A DNA stretch of 64,000 nt from Kappaphycus alvarezii. Lineage: Eukaryota > Rhodophyta > Florideophyceae > Gigartinales > Solieriaceae. Positions 52,201 through 63,317 of the stretch are shown piece after piece. Every line of letters starts with the position of its first letter. The stretch's first letter is position 1. The notes under the pieces were generated by a model. It did not search any database, was not told the origin of the DNA, and was given only the letters and a program-made list of their open reading frames with translations. Location of the stretch: contig NADL03000059.1 of assembly GCA_002205965.3 (NCBI GenBank), forward strand, positions 429,498-493,497, written 5' to 3'. Both the position numbers and the translations under genes were made by a program.

Positions 52201-52729
52201 CCGGATATCAGGGCGATGGGAGCCGCCGGTGGCACGGATTACTTCGACGTAACCTTTGTCAACCCGCTCGCTCCCTCCCACGCAAGAGCCAGGGCTTTCA
52301 ACCCACTCACAAGCCTCAACGCAGCTCACGCAGAGAAGCAGCGGAAATACCAAGGGTTCCTTGCTGAGCTGCCGTGGAGAAACAGCCTGGTTCCTGTTCC
52401 CATCTCAACGCTTGGAGGTTGGCATCCGGCGGCGTTCTCCGTCGTCAAGGAACTCGCGAGAACCGTTGCCACCCGCGCAATGGAACGGTTTTCGAAGGTT
52501 AGAGCCATTCTTTTACAGCGGCACTCCGCTTTGACAGTAACCTCCAATGCCGCTTGTTTGTGGCTGGCCTCCCTTCCACCTTCTGGTAGATTGGAGTGCC
52601 ATCCACAGCTTTCGACGCATCGTACGGTTTCGCAATTGGCTTGACAACGATACGATATCTACGCTCCGGTACAAATTTACTGGATACCAACCCACATATC
52701 TACCACAGTAAATTAACCCCATTTACACA
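49253..52729 (+). mobile_element. LINE-B (unit 1), broken, near full length
   Basis: N-terminal zinc-finger-like region, RT, finger and RLE in order, ending with the UTR CCACAGTAAATTAACC...ATTTACAC. Several single-base indels relative to unit 2 split the RT part (50718-51692; 51608-52252; 52216-52644). Confidence 0.85.
49256..50458 (+). CDS. LINE-B N-terminal half (400 codons, unit 1)
   Basis: Open from a TTG codon; no ATG at the start, so the true initiation point is unknown or upstream. Cysteine/histidine groups are C19...H35...H40, C69/C71 and C96-x2-C99, a zinc-finger-like N-terminus as in R2-type LINEs, where such fingers bind target DNA. A Pro/His/Gln-rich linker follows. Then comes an NIRRAMRLAREGAYGKAAQA helical block and VLRAVRSFKPGSAPGGPD, the first RT-associated block. 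The frame is lost just after it. Confidence 0.75.
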   Translation: MKRPQPTRELPTPGQFILCSRPQPQLQTVANLLAHLRTTHTPQSRHGPPRCHEIHKLQKSLAQIGYWYCACHHKYLGSKVKGPDPQGLYSFSYVRCPQCTVGTRPRQYAPLHKSQLQADEPRQSSVPVPRPIADDQPPRPAHTTGHASDQQPAPGHAPLHAQPLPRHEDIFTTHIPVLSHIPTRFRSALSDSLSVAMHDAAWACAHGHNDAEEKLSKVFLFPSVMLSNTSPSSGTTGSNVETQVQSTSDLIRERLELWNAGQFQTLWQNALQQATSRTKRTLTPQEQKQANIRRAMRLAREGAYGKAAQALGSLGVLPATKSVSDALRAKHPQSSREDEEHFEPPSAPPDISAITKDEVLRAVRSFKPGSAPGGPDFAPLTSKSFYGHPHLPRRGNSWIH

Positions 52730-52734
52730 TATTT

Positions 52735-52903
52735 TGGGGAAAATGTGGGGTGATTTAATATTTGAAAAATATGGTCGGTTGTGGCCCGAAGTATCCTACA
52801 GGGTGCCCAGTAATACCTCTAAAATTACCCTAGAAAGCCGGCTCAAGGCCCCCAGCAGACAGGCTGCGTTGGACATTACGGCCGCGACAGCGTGCCCCTG
52901 AGT
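52735..52903 (-). mobile_element. LINE-D 3' end (unit 2)
   Basis: Same insertion as in unit 1, copied by the tandem amplification. Its left side is now LINE-B 3' end. Confidence 0.85.
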
Positions 52904-53389
52904 ACATGTATTTAATGTGGCATTCATATTTGCAACTCCAAATGGGTTCCAGCCAATCCATACATCTCAATAAAGACACCCCCTGTTCCCCCTACTGTTT
53001 GAACCAAAAGTTAGCACAAAACTAGAAGAAAATGTATTTTTTACTTTAAAAATTAGCCCTGATCTTTGTCATCATAGGTATGAGGGCAATGGTCTGACAG
53101 AGACTAGGGTGATCTCAACGGTACAGTAATGTACATCCTTAAAACTTTTAAGTGTGCAGTAGTGTTGTAGGCGAACAGTTCATGCACATTGAATCACCTT
53201 TACTTGATCGTTATTATCCATTTCTAGCTCTACCGTGAGTCGCCCAGTTTCCTAGATCAGCCCCTCCCGGGAAGAAAAACTTTTGCTGTTCTTTGCACCA
53301 ATAGCTAATGAGCAAGCAGGATACAAGTGGGCATCCCCACCAACAGAATCAAAAAGCTACCCAGCCTTCTCTAAATCTGAAAATGCGTT

Positions 53390-55027
53390 CTACATCCTCA
53401 TGCGTGCTAGCTGTTCTTTGCTCCATAACAATGCGTTGGTCTCCGCCAGAGTCGCCTCGGTCAATTCTGTGGGCGGTTTCTTCGAAACAAAATGCAGACA
53501 CTTAAGTTTCCTAAAACTCGCCTCAGCGTACAACTCTGCAAATGGATACGGACATTTTTCCACGCCAGCCATCAGCTGTAGATCACATATCACCACTGCA
53601 TTTCTCAGGCTCATCGCAGCTGCAGTACTACCAGTCTGGCTTTCTCTTCCTGCCTGCAATGGCGACACAAACTCGTCGTCTACCAAAACGGCGCTCCCGA
53701 TCTCCTCGCCATCATGTCCGAGAAAAAGTAACCTTTCAATGGCATTCTTCTTCCACAGGACTGGAATTCCTGCACATATACCGTAAAGCATAAGCTTGAT
53801 TCGTTCACCACTCTACTAAACTTCACCACGTAGGAATCCGTGGGTACCTCTTCTCCCTGAAAATACGCACACAACGGATTCACACTTCCCACCCCTACAC
53901 AATTGGTCTTATTTCCTCCTCTATGGAAAAGGCGCACCATGTTCTTGACTCTTTCATAGGCCGTACATGCAATAGGTCCGCCACAATCTGCAGAACCTGC
54001 TATAGACGAATGATTTCTTCTGATACAACCCAGTGGGGATAGGCCTTCTAGGCATAACTTTTCAGCACGGCCTCGCAAACTCCCTGTGGTCCAGACGTCT
54101 GCAGCAACACACATAAGAGGACGAACCAAACATCCTTTCGATTACGGACTGTGTTTAAAACACTCAATCTGGCCCTTCTTGTCGTTATGACCTCATAGTT
54201 TTGATTCGGCCCTCTCATTGCCAGCCGAACAATCGGGAAGGCAATTTCCTTGCCCCTCAAATTGCAGGGCAATAGGTCATCATACTCCAAACTTGTGGCC
54301 AATGCCAAATTACCATATCGTTTTTTCTTCTCTGCATTCAACACCTGACCAACTTGGTCAGCCAGGACCCTCTTGGATAGCTTTGCATACGACTGCTCCT
54401 CCTACAAAGTGAGATGCGACGTATGCCCCACGCCATCCAACAACAAGGACAAGCATTTCGCTGCAATATCTGGACGCACTGAAAACTCCTCTTCCAAGGG
54501 GACATTACTGGGTGGCAGTATATTATGATCCATCTGGGTGGCCGTATTAAGTTGTTGAGTGTTAGATCCATTCATTGTATCATTGGTAAATTCCGAGTGA
54601 ATATGGAAATTAGAATGCTGCACCGTACCGTGTTTTGTTTTCGAAAGGATAGGAGACGCGGTGGAGGTGCGTTTGTAACGTCTGCTGGACGGTGTTCGAC
54701 AGCGAGGATGGGGTCTTGAATGGAACACGGGGCGCTAGATATTTGCCCCCTATGAAGCACAACGAATTCCTCGTCGGTCCTGTTACCGGAACCAGAGCCG
54801 TCAATTTTCGCACATATCATCAGAGAAAAGTTTTTTAGGTTGCCTGAGGATCTTCCAATGTTCTCGAGGTGGCGGGCAATGCTAGTGATCATGTTGAGAC
54901 AAGAGGCCACCTGTTCATTTTCGGAAGAGGAGAAAAATGTTGCCGGCGAGTTGTCGAAATCTTGAAGAAGACGGACAAATTTGATTACGGCGGCGTCAAA
55001 TTTGTCTGATAAGTTGGGCTCTTTCAT
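53390..55027 (-). CDS. Gene X, unit 2 copy
   Basis: Same layout as unit 1, with an additional small indel near 54050 that splits the 221-codon frame into 54048-54344 and 53680-54129. The TAG and the first frame change are shared. Confidence 0.45.
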
Positions 55028-55161
55028 TGTAGAGGTTAGACGTTCTCTTGGCGAAGGGTAGAGAGTTTGTGAAAGATGCGGATGGGTTGAACAATTGTTG
55101 CTATCCGAACGGCGATCCCTCTAGAGGGCTGCGACGTTCAGTTTTTTGCAACGAAGAGTTT

Positions 55162-56425
55162 GGTGGTGGTAGATCTTTATTTGTCGTACAATGTCGCACA
55201 GAGGCGTGCGGGGGAATTTATAAATTAACTACGGATGCGGGCGGCGGGTAGAAACTTGTCGCGCCTGCATTATTTGGAGACTAAATGCAAAACGGGTAAC
55301 GAAGTCGCGGAGCTCCTGTTGAGGGGAGGAACCGCCACGGGAAGCAGCGAAGGAAGCAAGGCGGCGGAAAAAAGCCTTACCGTCGTCGCCCAAGGCGCCA
55401 TAGATATCAATCCCGACGGGGGAGAGGAGGATATCGTTTCGGTTGCAGTAAGTGCCGTAATGACGATGTTTCTCGCGCTCTGCGAGTGTCGCGGCGGCGC
55501 CGGCAGTAACCGTACTTGGCGAAATGTGGCGGCGTGCGGAGGGGTGGGCAACAGTAACGTCGACGGCGATATCGGTACTGTGAAGCCCGTATGCAGCGGG
55601 TATGTAAATGTCCATTCGTAGCACGGGGGACTCCGAATGCCCAGATGAGTCGGGAACCTGGTGGAGGAGCGGATGTTCGACGAGGGCGACGATCCCAATT
55701 TCCTTGCAGTAGCGGGCAAGAACGTTGCGGAGGATGTGGTGACGACGAATCATTCCGTCTTCGTACTTGCAGGTCAACGCGTGTTGACCACTTGGATCTA
55801 AGACGGGTGCGATGTCGGCCGAGCGGCGGGAGCAGACCGGACAGCGAGTAGATCCAGGGAATAGTGCGATGCCGAGACGTAGAGCCAGAGCGACTTTCCA
55901 CGCAGAAGAGGACATGTACGTACCGCGGTGGGGGTGAGGAAGCGAAGAGAAAACAGACGATGCGGAGGATGTGCGCACGGAGAGGAGCCGTGCTCGGTCG
56001 TGGGCTGCCGCGGACGAGAACAAGCTATCGGACTTCGATAGCATGAGTTCAGTTGTGATCGCAGAATGGAGCCTTTCGTCGGGGACCGGCGATGGACAAT
56101 GCTCGAAAAGAGCCGTATCTGTAAGCGACGAAGACAGCTGCGGGTGGCGGAGGATAAGAGCGAGATGGCAGACCGAGGGATCTCTTCCAAGTGGCGGTCC
56201 TGGGAAAGGGTAAGCAGGTCCGAGATAAGTCCAAAAGAATCAATTACAGATGCTGCGTATGCAGCCTCGGTAATGTCTGAAGTTTGCAGGAGATCTAGAC
56301 CGCCCATTGAGAAGGGGAGGGAGGCTTGGAGCCAGGCTCGCTCTGGACAGGGCAGCTGCAATTGGTGGAACGCTTCCCTCTGCTTCTGATCGAAGCTAGC
56401 GGCGAGAACGCAGCTTGAGTGGAGG
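55162..56425 (-). mobile_element. LINE-A (unit 2), longest intact RLE frame
   Basis: Frame 55229-56044 (271 codons) holds the zinc finger C68-x2-C71...H88...C92, the basic RRHH segment, the RLE core (RMDIYIP at 143-149; VDVTV at 161-165) and the conserved end RQVSTRRPHP in one register. Upstream thumb sequence is in a different frame (55798-56493). Confidence 0.85.
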
Positions 56426-56589
56426 TTGGTAGAGAATTTAAGCTTGATTACTACCGTATTCTGTAAGCGAAATCTGTAAGTTAAAACGCACATAAACTTA
56501 AATCCATACAGATGCAGTATTTTACCGTTACATAAACACTTGAAATTTAAATGGGAACCTGCGCTTCAACCGAGATCTGGCGCATTACT

Positions 56590-57240
56590 GTGCTACTGTA
56601 ATGTTTTCCTTCGCCTGGGCTGCCCAATATTCTCCGGCACCGAGCAATGCTCTTTCTGCCTCACCTCTCACTGTTGAGCGCCCCTTTCCTTCACATCCTT
56701 GGTCCCCATGCCGCTGCCTGTCCTGAGCTGATGGCTCCGTTAGCCAACACAAAATGCTTCGTGATCACCTTTTCTCCGAGCTCACTCTCTCATGATCGCT
56801 GCACGTCCCGTCCGGGACACCCATCTATCTCTTCCGGGTTTTCGCTGTCTAGAACTCGTCATTGATGGCCCCTAGCTTGCCCCACACCCCAGCGCTTCAA
56901 CCCACCAGTCATCAGCCCTCATTCCAGCCATACCAGCCATCCGCCTTCCAGAACCCCATCGCCCTTTTTCCCCAAGCTAAGGTCGTTAGAGAAGGTTGCT
57001 ACCGCGGTTTTTTTAACGAGCTCCATATGGATTTCAACCCCGTGACTTTCCATATCTACGGCTCAGTAGGCCCAGATATGGAGACCGTACTCCATCGAAT
57101 TTCTAAATACAGTGCCTTTCGCAAAGGCACTACTCTGGTTTCCGAAAGTCATCGACTCCTACTCGTTCTCAGCTCGCTGCTGCAACAACAGACTGCGATT
57201 GCTCTCAATTGCCGGAAGATTCATCGCTATTTTTCTTAAT
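56590..57240 (+). mobile_element. LINE-F fragment (unit 2)
   Basis: Copy of the unit 1 fragment; frames 56647-56865 and 56862-57239. Confidence 0.65.
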
Positions 57241-58170
57241 TCTGTATTCGTCACATGCTTTCGAATAGTCAAAGAAAGTCTCCCTTTCTTTTTTGTGGAG
57301 ACCATAGGCAACCGGAATGTAGATTTCCATTCATAATGGAGGTGACTCGAAAAGAATAGTGGACTGGGATCCTAGAAGCGGAGCGAGTGTTCGACAACAC
57401 GCAACTTGAAAAGGCCCCAACCCACCCGGGAACTACCTACTCCCGGTCAATTTATCCTCTGCAGCAGGCCCCAGCCGCAACTCCAGACTGTCGCAAACTT
57501 GCTGGCCCATCTGCGCACGACGCACACGCCACAATCCGACACGGTCCGCCCCGCTGCCATGAGATCCACAAACTGCAGAAAAGTCTAGCTCAAATCGGAT
57601 ACTGGTACTGTGCCTGTCATCACAAATACCTCGGCTCCAAAGTAAAAGGTCCGGATCCGCAAGGACTGTACTCGTTCTCGTACGTCCGCTGCCCTCAGTG
57701 TACCGTAGGCACAAGGCCAAGGCAGTACGCTCCGTTGCACAAGTCGCAGTTGCAGGCGGATGAACCCCGCCAGTCTTCGGTCCCGGTCCCACGCCCGATA
57801 GCCGACGATCAACCGCCGCGACCCGCACACACGACTGGACACGCGTCAGATCAGCAACCCGCACCAGGGCATGCTCCGCTCCACGCACAACCCCTGCCCG
57901 CCATGAGGACATCTTTACGACCCACATTCCTGTGTTGTCTCATATCCCTACACGATTCCGATCAGCACTGAGTGACTCCCTGTCGATCGCCATGCATGAC
58001 GCAGCGTGGGCTTGTGCACACGGACATAATGATGCGGAAGAGAAGCTCTCTAAAGTTTTTCTTTTCCCTTCAGTGATGCTTTCCAATACTTCACCTTCCT
58101 CAGGTACTACCGGTTCGAACGTCGAAACGCAAGTCCAATCAACCAGTGACTTAATCAGAGAACGGCCGAA

Positions 58171-60738
58171 TTGTGGAATGCAGGACAGTTCCAAACCTTA
58201 TGGCAGAACGCACTTCAACAAGCGACCTCCCGAACAAAACGAACTTTAACGCCCCAGGAACAGAAACAGGCCAACATTCGTCGTGCCATGAGACTCGCCC
58301 GCGAAGGAGCATATGGGAAAGCTGCACAGGCATTAGGATCTCTAGGGGTGTTACCGGCCACTAAATCGGTGTCTGACGCCCTCCGAGCTAAACATCCTCA
58401 ATCTTCCCGGGAGGATGAGGAACACTTTGAACCGCCTTCCGCACCACCCGATATCTCAGCGATCACAAAAGATGAGGTTTTGCGGGCAGTTCGCTCTTTC
58501 AAACCCGGTTCAGCCCCGGGGGGTCCGGACTTCGCCCCTCTCACGTCGAAAGAGCTTCTACGGACACCAATCTTCCTCGCAGGGGAAATTCTGGATTCAT
58601 TAACAGAACTTCTGAACGTCCTGGCTTCCGGAAAAGCTCCTGCTGCCCTCGCTCCGTGGATTGCTGGAGCCCCACTCACACCACTTGCGAAGAAAGACAT
58701 GAATCCGCGCCCCATTGCAGTGGGAGAGACTTTGCGACGGTTAGTTAGTAGCTGCCTTGCTACTCGGGTCATTGAGAAGGCCTCCACTTACCTCCAGACT
58801 CTTCAGGTTGGTATCGCTACAAAGTCAGGCACAGATGCAGCAGTTCACGGTGTTCGACGCATCGTGAACAAGTTCGGTACACGCTCTGATTATGCGCTCT
58901 TGTCGGTCGACCTGAAGAATGCGTTCAACCTGTGCAGCCGTGCTTCCTTTTTTAACGCAGTCCGGAACCTCTTTCCTCAGTTGCTCCCTTGGGTACTGTA
59001 TTGCTACAACAACGACCCAGCGTTCCTCTGGGCGGGATTCGAGACTATACGGAGTGTTGTGGGTACTCAGCAAGGAGACCCGCTCAGCGGATTGCTTTTC
59101 GCTCTTGTACTCCACCCCACCGCCCTAAAGATCAAAGAGCTATTGTCGGGATCCCCCGACGAGGACACAGGGTTAGACACACTGCTTTTGGAGCTTTGGT
59201 ATCACGACGATGGCTACATTGTAGCCAAACACGAGGATATACTCAAGGCAATCGAGGTTCTGTCTTCTCCCGGGGCCAAACGTCGTGGTCTCCATCTGGC
59301 AGTCTCGAAATGCAAAGTATGGTGGCCCACCGCCCCCTCCGCGTCGGTTCAGTCCGCATACCCTTGTGATATGCGGCAAGAATACAGTGCTGGTACTTCG
59401 GTTTTGAACGCGCCAATCGGCTCCCAAACGTTCATGGAACAATACTTCCTGGACCATGTATACTCCCTTGAGCCTTTACTTACAGCTGTCATGGAAATCG
59501 AGGACGCCCACGCTTCATTCCAACTACTGCGCAACTGCTTTGGGGTTTGCAAAGTGGGATACCTCTTGCGAGTTGTGCCGCCCTCCTGTACCCGGAAAGG
59601 GGCCGAATACTTCGACAGCTTAATCGAGAGGTGCTGCCGTACTTTAGCGGGTGGAATGCTAGACAACTGTATATTCAAGGAGCTGCAACTGCCCATTAAG
59701 GCACTACAGGAGAAGAAGCCGACCTTGGGAATCGGCCTCTCCTCCGCGCGAGATGTCGCCGCCGCTTCGTGTCTTGCGTCCAGCGCCGCGACGCAACAGT
59801 TATGCGAGAAGTCTTTGCCGTCCTGTGTTCAAGACCTGACGCAGTACGAGGATGCTGCAGCCGCCTTTACCACATGGAGCGCCTCTTGTCGACCCTCAGA
59901 ACGAATTCCGTTTAGCAATTTCTGCTCATCCAACCCACCATCGCAGAAGAAGCTAACAGATGCAATTCATATGGCTGTGCAAGAGGCCTTGCCGCTCGGA
60001 AACATCCGCACCCGCACCTTCCGCGCTAGCATGTCCCTCCCCGGTGCCAAAGGCTGGGTCTACTGTGCACCTTGCCCTGGATTGAGGACGCACATCAAGA
60101 GCAAAGACTTTTCCATGTGGTTCCAGTACTTTTGCCAAACCCCCTTATTCGCCCCAGGTACCCCTTGCCCCAAAGCAGGATGCCATGAAATGCTGGATAT
60201 CTACGGGGACCACTTGCTACATTGTCGCTTTGGCTGCGAGCTGAATACTCGCCATAACAACCAGGTGACTTTACTGGGGAACGACCTTGCAGGAGCCGCC
60301 CGACGTCCATTCATCGAACCTCGTCTACACTACCAAAACAGGACGAGGCCGGATATCAGGGCGATGGGAGCCGCCGGTGGCACGGATTACTTCGACGTAA
60401 CCTTTGTCAACCCGCTCGCTCCCTCCCACGCAAGAGCCAGGGCTTTCAACCCACTCACAAGCCTCAACGCAGCTCACGCAGAGAAGCAGCGGAAATACCA
60501 AGGGTTCCTTGCTGAGCTGCCTGGAAGAAACAGGCTGGTTCCTGTTCCCATCTCAACACTAGGAGGTTGGCATCCGGCGGCGTTCTCCGTCGTCAAGGAA
60601 CTCGCGAGAACCGTTGCCACCCGCGCAATGGAACGGTTTTCGAAGGTTAGAGCCATTCTTTTACAGCGGCACTCCGCTTTGACAGTAACCTCCAATGCCG
60701 CTTGTTTGGTGGCTGGCCTCCCTTCCACCTTCTGGTAG
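58171..60738 (+). CDS. LINE-B reverse transcriptase / restriction-like endonuclease (855 codons)
   Basis: Longest frame in the window. It would copy LINE RNA into the genome by target-primed reverse transcription. RT blocks: FKPGSAPGGPDFAPL near residue 110, NPRPIAVGETLRRLVSSCLA near 178-197, motif A VDLKNAF with D247, motif B GTQQGDPLSG from about 298, motif C YHDD at 344-347 (most LINEs have YADD). Then comes thumb, a CCHC-like finger near 665-685 (CPKAGCHE...GDHLLHC), RLE core RPDI near 725 and YFDVTF near 743, then PVPISTLGGWHP and SNAACLVAGL at the C-terminus. Opened by a non-ATG codon because of a frameshift just upstream. Catalytic residues look complete, so the family was recently active. 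Clade: R2/NeSL/HERO-like; exact placement unresolved. Confidence 0.9.
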   Translation: MWNAGQFQTLWQNALQQATSRTKRTLTPQEQKQANIRRAMRLAREGAYGKAAQALGSLGVLPATKSVSDALRAKHPQSSREDEEHFEPPSAPPDISAITKDEVLRAVRSFKPGSAPGGPDFAPLTSKELLRTPIFLAGEILDSLTELLNVLASGKAPAALAPWIAGAPLTPLAKKDMNPRPIAVGETLRRLVSSCLATRVIEKASTYLQTLQVGIATKSGTDAAVHGVRRIVNKFGTRSDYALLSVDLKNAFNLCSRASFFNAVRNLFPQLLPWVLYCYNNDPAFLWAGFETIRSVVGTQQGDPLSGLLFALVLHPTALKIKELLSGSPDEDTGLDTLLLELWYHDDGYIVAKHEDILKAIEVLSSPGAKRRGLHLAVSKCKVWWPTAPSASVQSAYPCDMRQEYSAGTSVLNAPIGSQTFMEQYFLDHVYSLEPLLTAVMEIEDAHASFQLLRNCFGVCKVGYLLRVVPPSCTRKGAEYFDSLIERCCRTLAGGMLDNCIFKELQLPIKALQEKKPTLGIGLSSARDVAAASCLASSAATQQLCEKSLPSCVQDLTQYEDAAAAFTTWSASCRPSERIPFSNFCSSNPPSQKKLTDAIHMAVQEALPLGNIRTRTFRASMSLPGAKGWVYCAPCPGLRTHIKSKDFSMWFQYFCQTPLFAPGTPCPKAGCHEMLDIYGDHLLHCRFGCELNTRHNNQVTLLGNDLAGAARRPFIEPRLHYQNRTRPDIRAMGAAGGTDYFDVTFVNPLAPSHARARAFNPLTSLNAAHAEKQRKYQGFLAELPGRNRLVPVPISTLGGWHPAAFSVVKELARTVATRAMERFSKVRAILLQRHSALTVTSNAACLVAGLPSTFW

Positions 60739-60882
60739 ATTGGAGTGCCATCCACAGCTTTCGACGCATCGTACGGTTTCGCAATTGGCTTGACAACGAT
60801 ACGATATCTACGCTCCGGTACAAATTTACTGGATACCAACCCACATATCTACCACAGTAAATTAACCCCCCATTTACACATG
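60739..60882 (+). other. LINE-B 3' UTR
   Basis: About 140 bp from the TAG to CCCCCCATTTACAC. Truncated copies of this segment are at 27590-27736 (-) and 33856-33917 (+). No poly-A tail. Confidence 0.75.
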
Positions 60883-60887
60883 TATTT

Positions 60888-61057
60888 TGGGGAAAATGTG
60901 GGGTGATTTAATATTTGAAAAATATGGTCGGTTGTGGCCCGAAGTATCCTACAGGGTGCCCAGTAATACCTCTAAAATTACCCTAGAAAGCCGGCTCAAG
61001 GCCCCCCAGCAGACAGGCTGCGTTGGACATTACGGCCGCGACAGCGTGCCCCTGAGT
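60888..61057 (-). mobile_element. LINE-D 3' end (unit 3)
   Basis: Third copy; the left repeat reads ACATGTATTT, matching the right one exactly. Confidence 0.85.
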
Positions 61058-61544
61058 ACATGTATTTAATGTGGCATTCATATTTGCAACTCCAAATGGG
61101 TTCCAGCCAATCCATACATCTCAATAAAGACACCCCCTGTTCCCCCTACTGTTTGAACCAAAAGTTAGCACAAAACTAGAAGAAAATGTATTTTTTACTT
61201 TAAAAATTAGCCCTGATCTTTGTCATCATACGGTATGAGGGCAATGGTCTGACAGAGACTAGGGTGATCTCAACGGTACAGTAATGTACATCCTTAAAAC
61301 TTTTAAGTGTGCAGTAGTGTTGTAGGCGAACAGTTCATGCACATTGAATCACCTTTACTTGATCGTTATTATCCATTTCTAGCTCTACCGTGAGTCGCCC
61401 AGTTTCCTAGATCAGCCCCTCCCGGGAAGAAAAACTTTTGCTGTTCTTTGCACCAATAGCTAATGAGCAAGCAGGATACAAGTGGGCATCCCCACCAACA
61501 GAATCAAAAAGCTACCCAGCCTTCTCTAAATCTGAAAATGCGTT

Positions 61545-63183
61545 CTACATCCTCATGCGTGCTAGCTGTTCTTTGCTCCATAACAATGCGTTGGTCTCCG
61601 CCAGAGTCGCCTCGGTCAATTCTGTGGGCGGTTTCTTCGAAACAAAATGCAGACACTTAAGTTTCCTAAAACTCGCCTCAGCGTACAACTCTGCAAATGG
61701 ATACGGACATTTTTCCACGCCAGCCATCAGCTGTAGATCACATATCACCACTGCATTTCTCAGGCTCATCGCAGCTGCAGTACTACCAGTCTGGCTTTCT
61801 CTTCCTGCCTGCAATGGCGACACAAACTCGTCGTCTACCAAAACGGCGCTCCCGATCTCCTCGCCATCATGTCCGAGAAAAAGTAACCTTTCAATGGCAT
61901 TCTTCTTCCACAGGACTGGAATTCCTGCACATATACCGTAAAGCATAAGCTTGATTCGTTCACCACTCTACTAAACTTCACCACGTAGGAATCCGTGGGT
62001 ACCTCTTCTCCCTGAAAATACGCACACAACGGATTCACACTTCCCACCCCTACACAATTGGTCTTATTTCCTCCTCTATGGAAAAGGCGCACCATGTTCT
62101 TGACTCTTTCATAGGCCGTACATGCAATAGGTCCGCCACAATCTGCAGAACCTGCTATAGACGAATGATTTCTTCTGATACAACCCAGTGGGGATAGGCC
62201 TTCTCTAGCATAACTTTTCAGCACGGCCTCGCAAACTCCCTGTGGTCCAGACGTCTGCAGCAACACACATAAGAGGACGAACCAAACATCCTTTCGATTA
62301 CGGACTGTGTTTAAAACACTCAATCTGGCCCTTCTTGTCGTTATGACCTCATAGTTTTGATTCGGCCCTCTCATTGCCAGCCGAACAATCGGGAAGGCAA
62401 TTTCCTTGCCCCTCAAATTGCAGGGCAATAGGTCATCATACTCCAAACTTGTGGCCAATGCCAAATTACCATATCGTTTTTTCTTCTCTGCATTCAACAC
62501 CTGACCAACTTGGTCAGCCAGGACCCTCTTGGATAGCTTTGCATACGACTGCTCCTCCTACAAAGTGAGATGCGACGTATGCCCCACGCCATCCAACAAC
62601 AAGGACAAGCATTTCGCTGCAATATCTGGACGCACTGAAAACTCCTCTTCCAAGGGGACATTACTGGGTGGCAGTATATTATGATCCATCTGGGTGGCCG
62701 TATTAAGTTGTTGAGTGTTAGATCCATTCATTGTATCATTGGTAAATTCCGAGTGAATATGGAAATTAGAATGCTGCACCGTACCGTGTTTTGTTTTCGA
62801 AAGGATAGGAGACGCGGTGGAGGTGCGTTTGTAACGTCTGCTGGACGGTGTTCGACAGCGAGGATGGGGTCTTGAATGGAACACGGGGCGCTAGATATTT
62901 GCCCCCTATGAAGCACAACGAATTCCTCGTCGGTCCTGTTACCGGAACCAGAGCCGTCAATTTTCGCACATATCATCAGAGAAAAGTTTTTTAGGTTGCC
63001 TGAGGATCTTCCAATGTTCTCGAGGTGGCGGGCAATGCTAGTGATCATGTTGAGACAAGAGGCCACCTGTTCATTTTCGGAAGAGGAGAAAAATGTTGCC
63101 GGCGAGTTGTCGAAATCTTGAAGAAGACGGACAAATTTGATTACGGCGGCGTCAAATTTGTCTGATAAGTTGGGCTCTTTCAT
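61545..63183 (-). CDS. Gene X, unit 3 copy
   Basis: Same layout as unit 1; the 221-codon frame (61835-62500) is open here. Confidence 0.5.
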
Positions 63184-63317
63184 TGTAGAGGTTAGACGTT
63201 CTCTTGGCGAAGGGTAGAGAGTTTGTGAAAGATGCGGATGGGTTGAACAATTGTTGCTATCCGAACGGCGATCCCTCTAGAGGGCTGCGACGTTCAGTTT
63301 TTTGCAACGAAGAGTTT

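Larger units (their letters stand above)
44568..52735. repeat. Tandem array, unit 1 (8.16 kb)
   Basis: From the LINE-D insertion to the LINE-B 3' end. The same order and nearly the same sequence repeat at 52736 and 60889 (spacings 8157 and 8153). Sampled stretches differ only by rare substitutions and one- or two-base indels. The left flank of unit 1 (CATCGGTACATGAATTT) differs from the LINE-B end that precedes units 2 and 3, so unit 1 is the outer left copy. Confidence 0.9.
57401..60882 (+). mobile_element. LINE-B (unit 2), best preserved copy
   Basis: Full layout from N-terminal fingers to 3' UTR. The N-terminal part is split over frames (57387-57971, 57932-58249), while the RT-to-RLE part is a single frame. 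Confidence 0.85.
52736..60888. repeat. Tandem array, unit 2 (8.15 kb)
   Basis: Complete second copy. It carries the LINE-B copy with the longest open frame (58171-60738). Confidence 0.9.
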
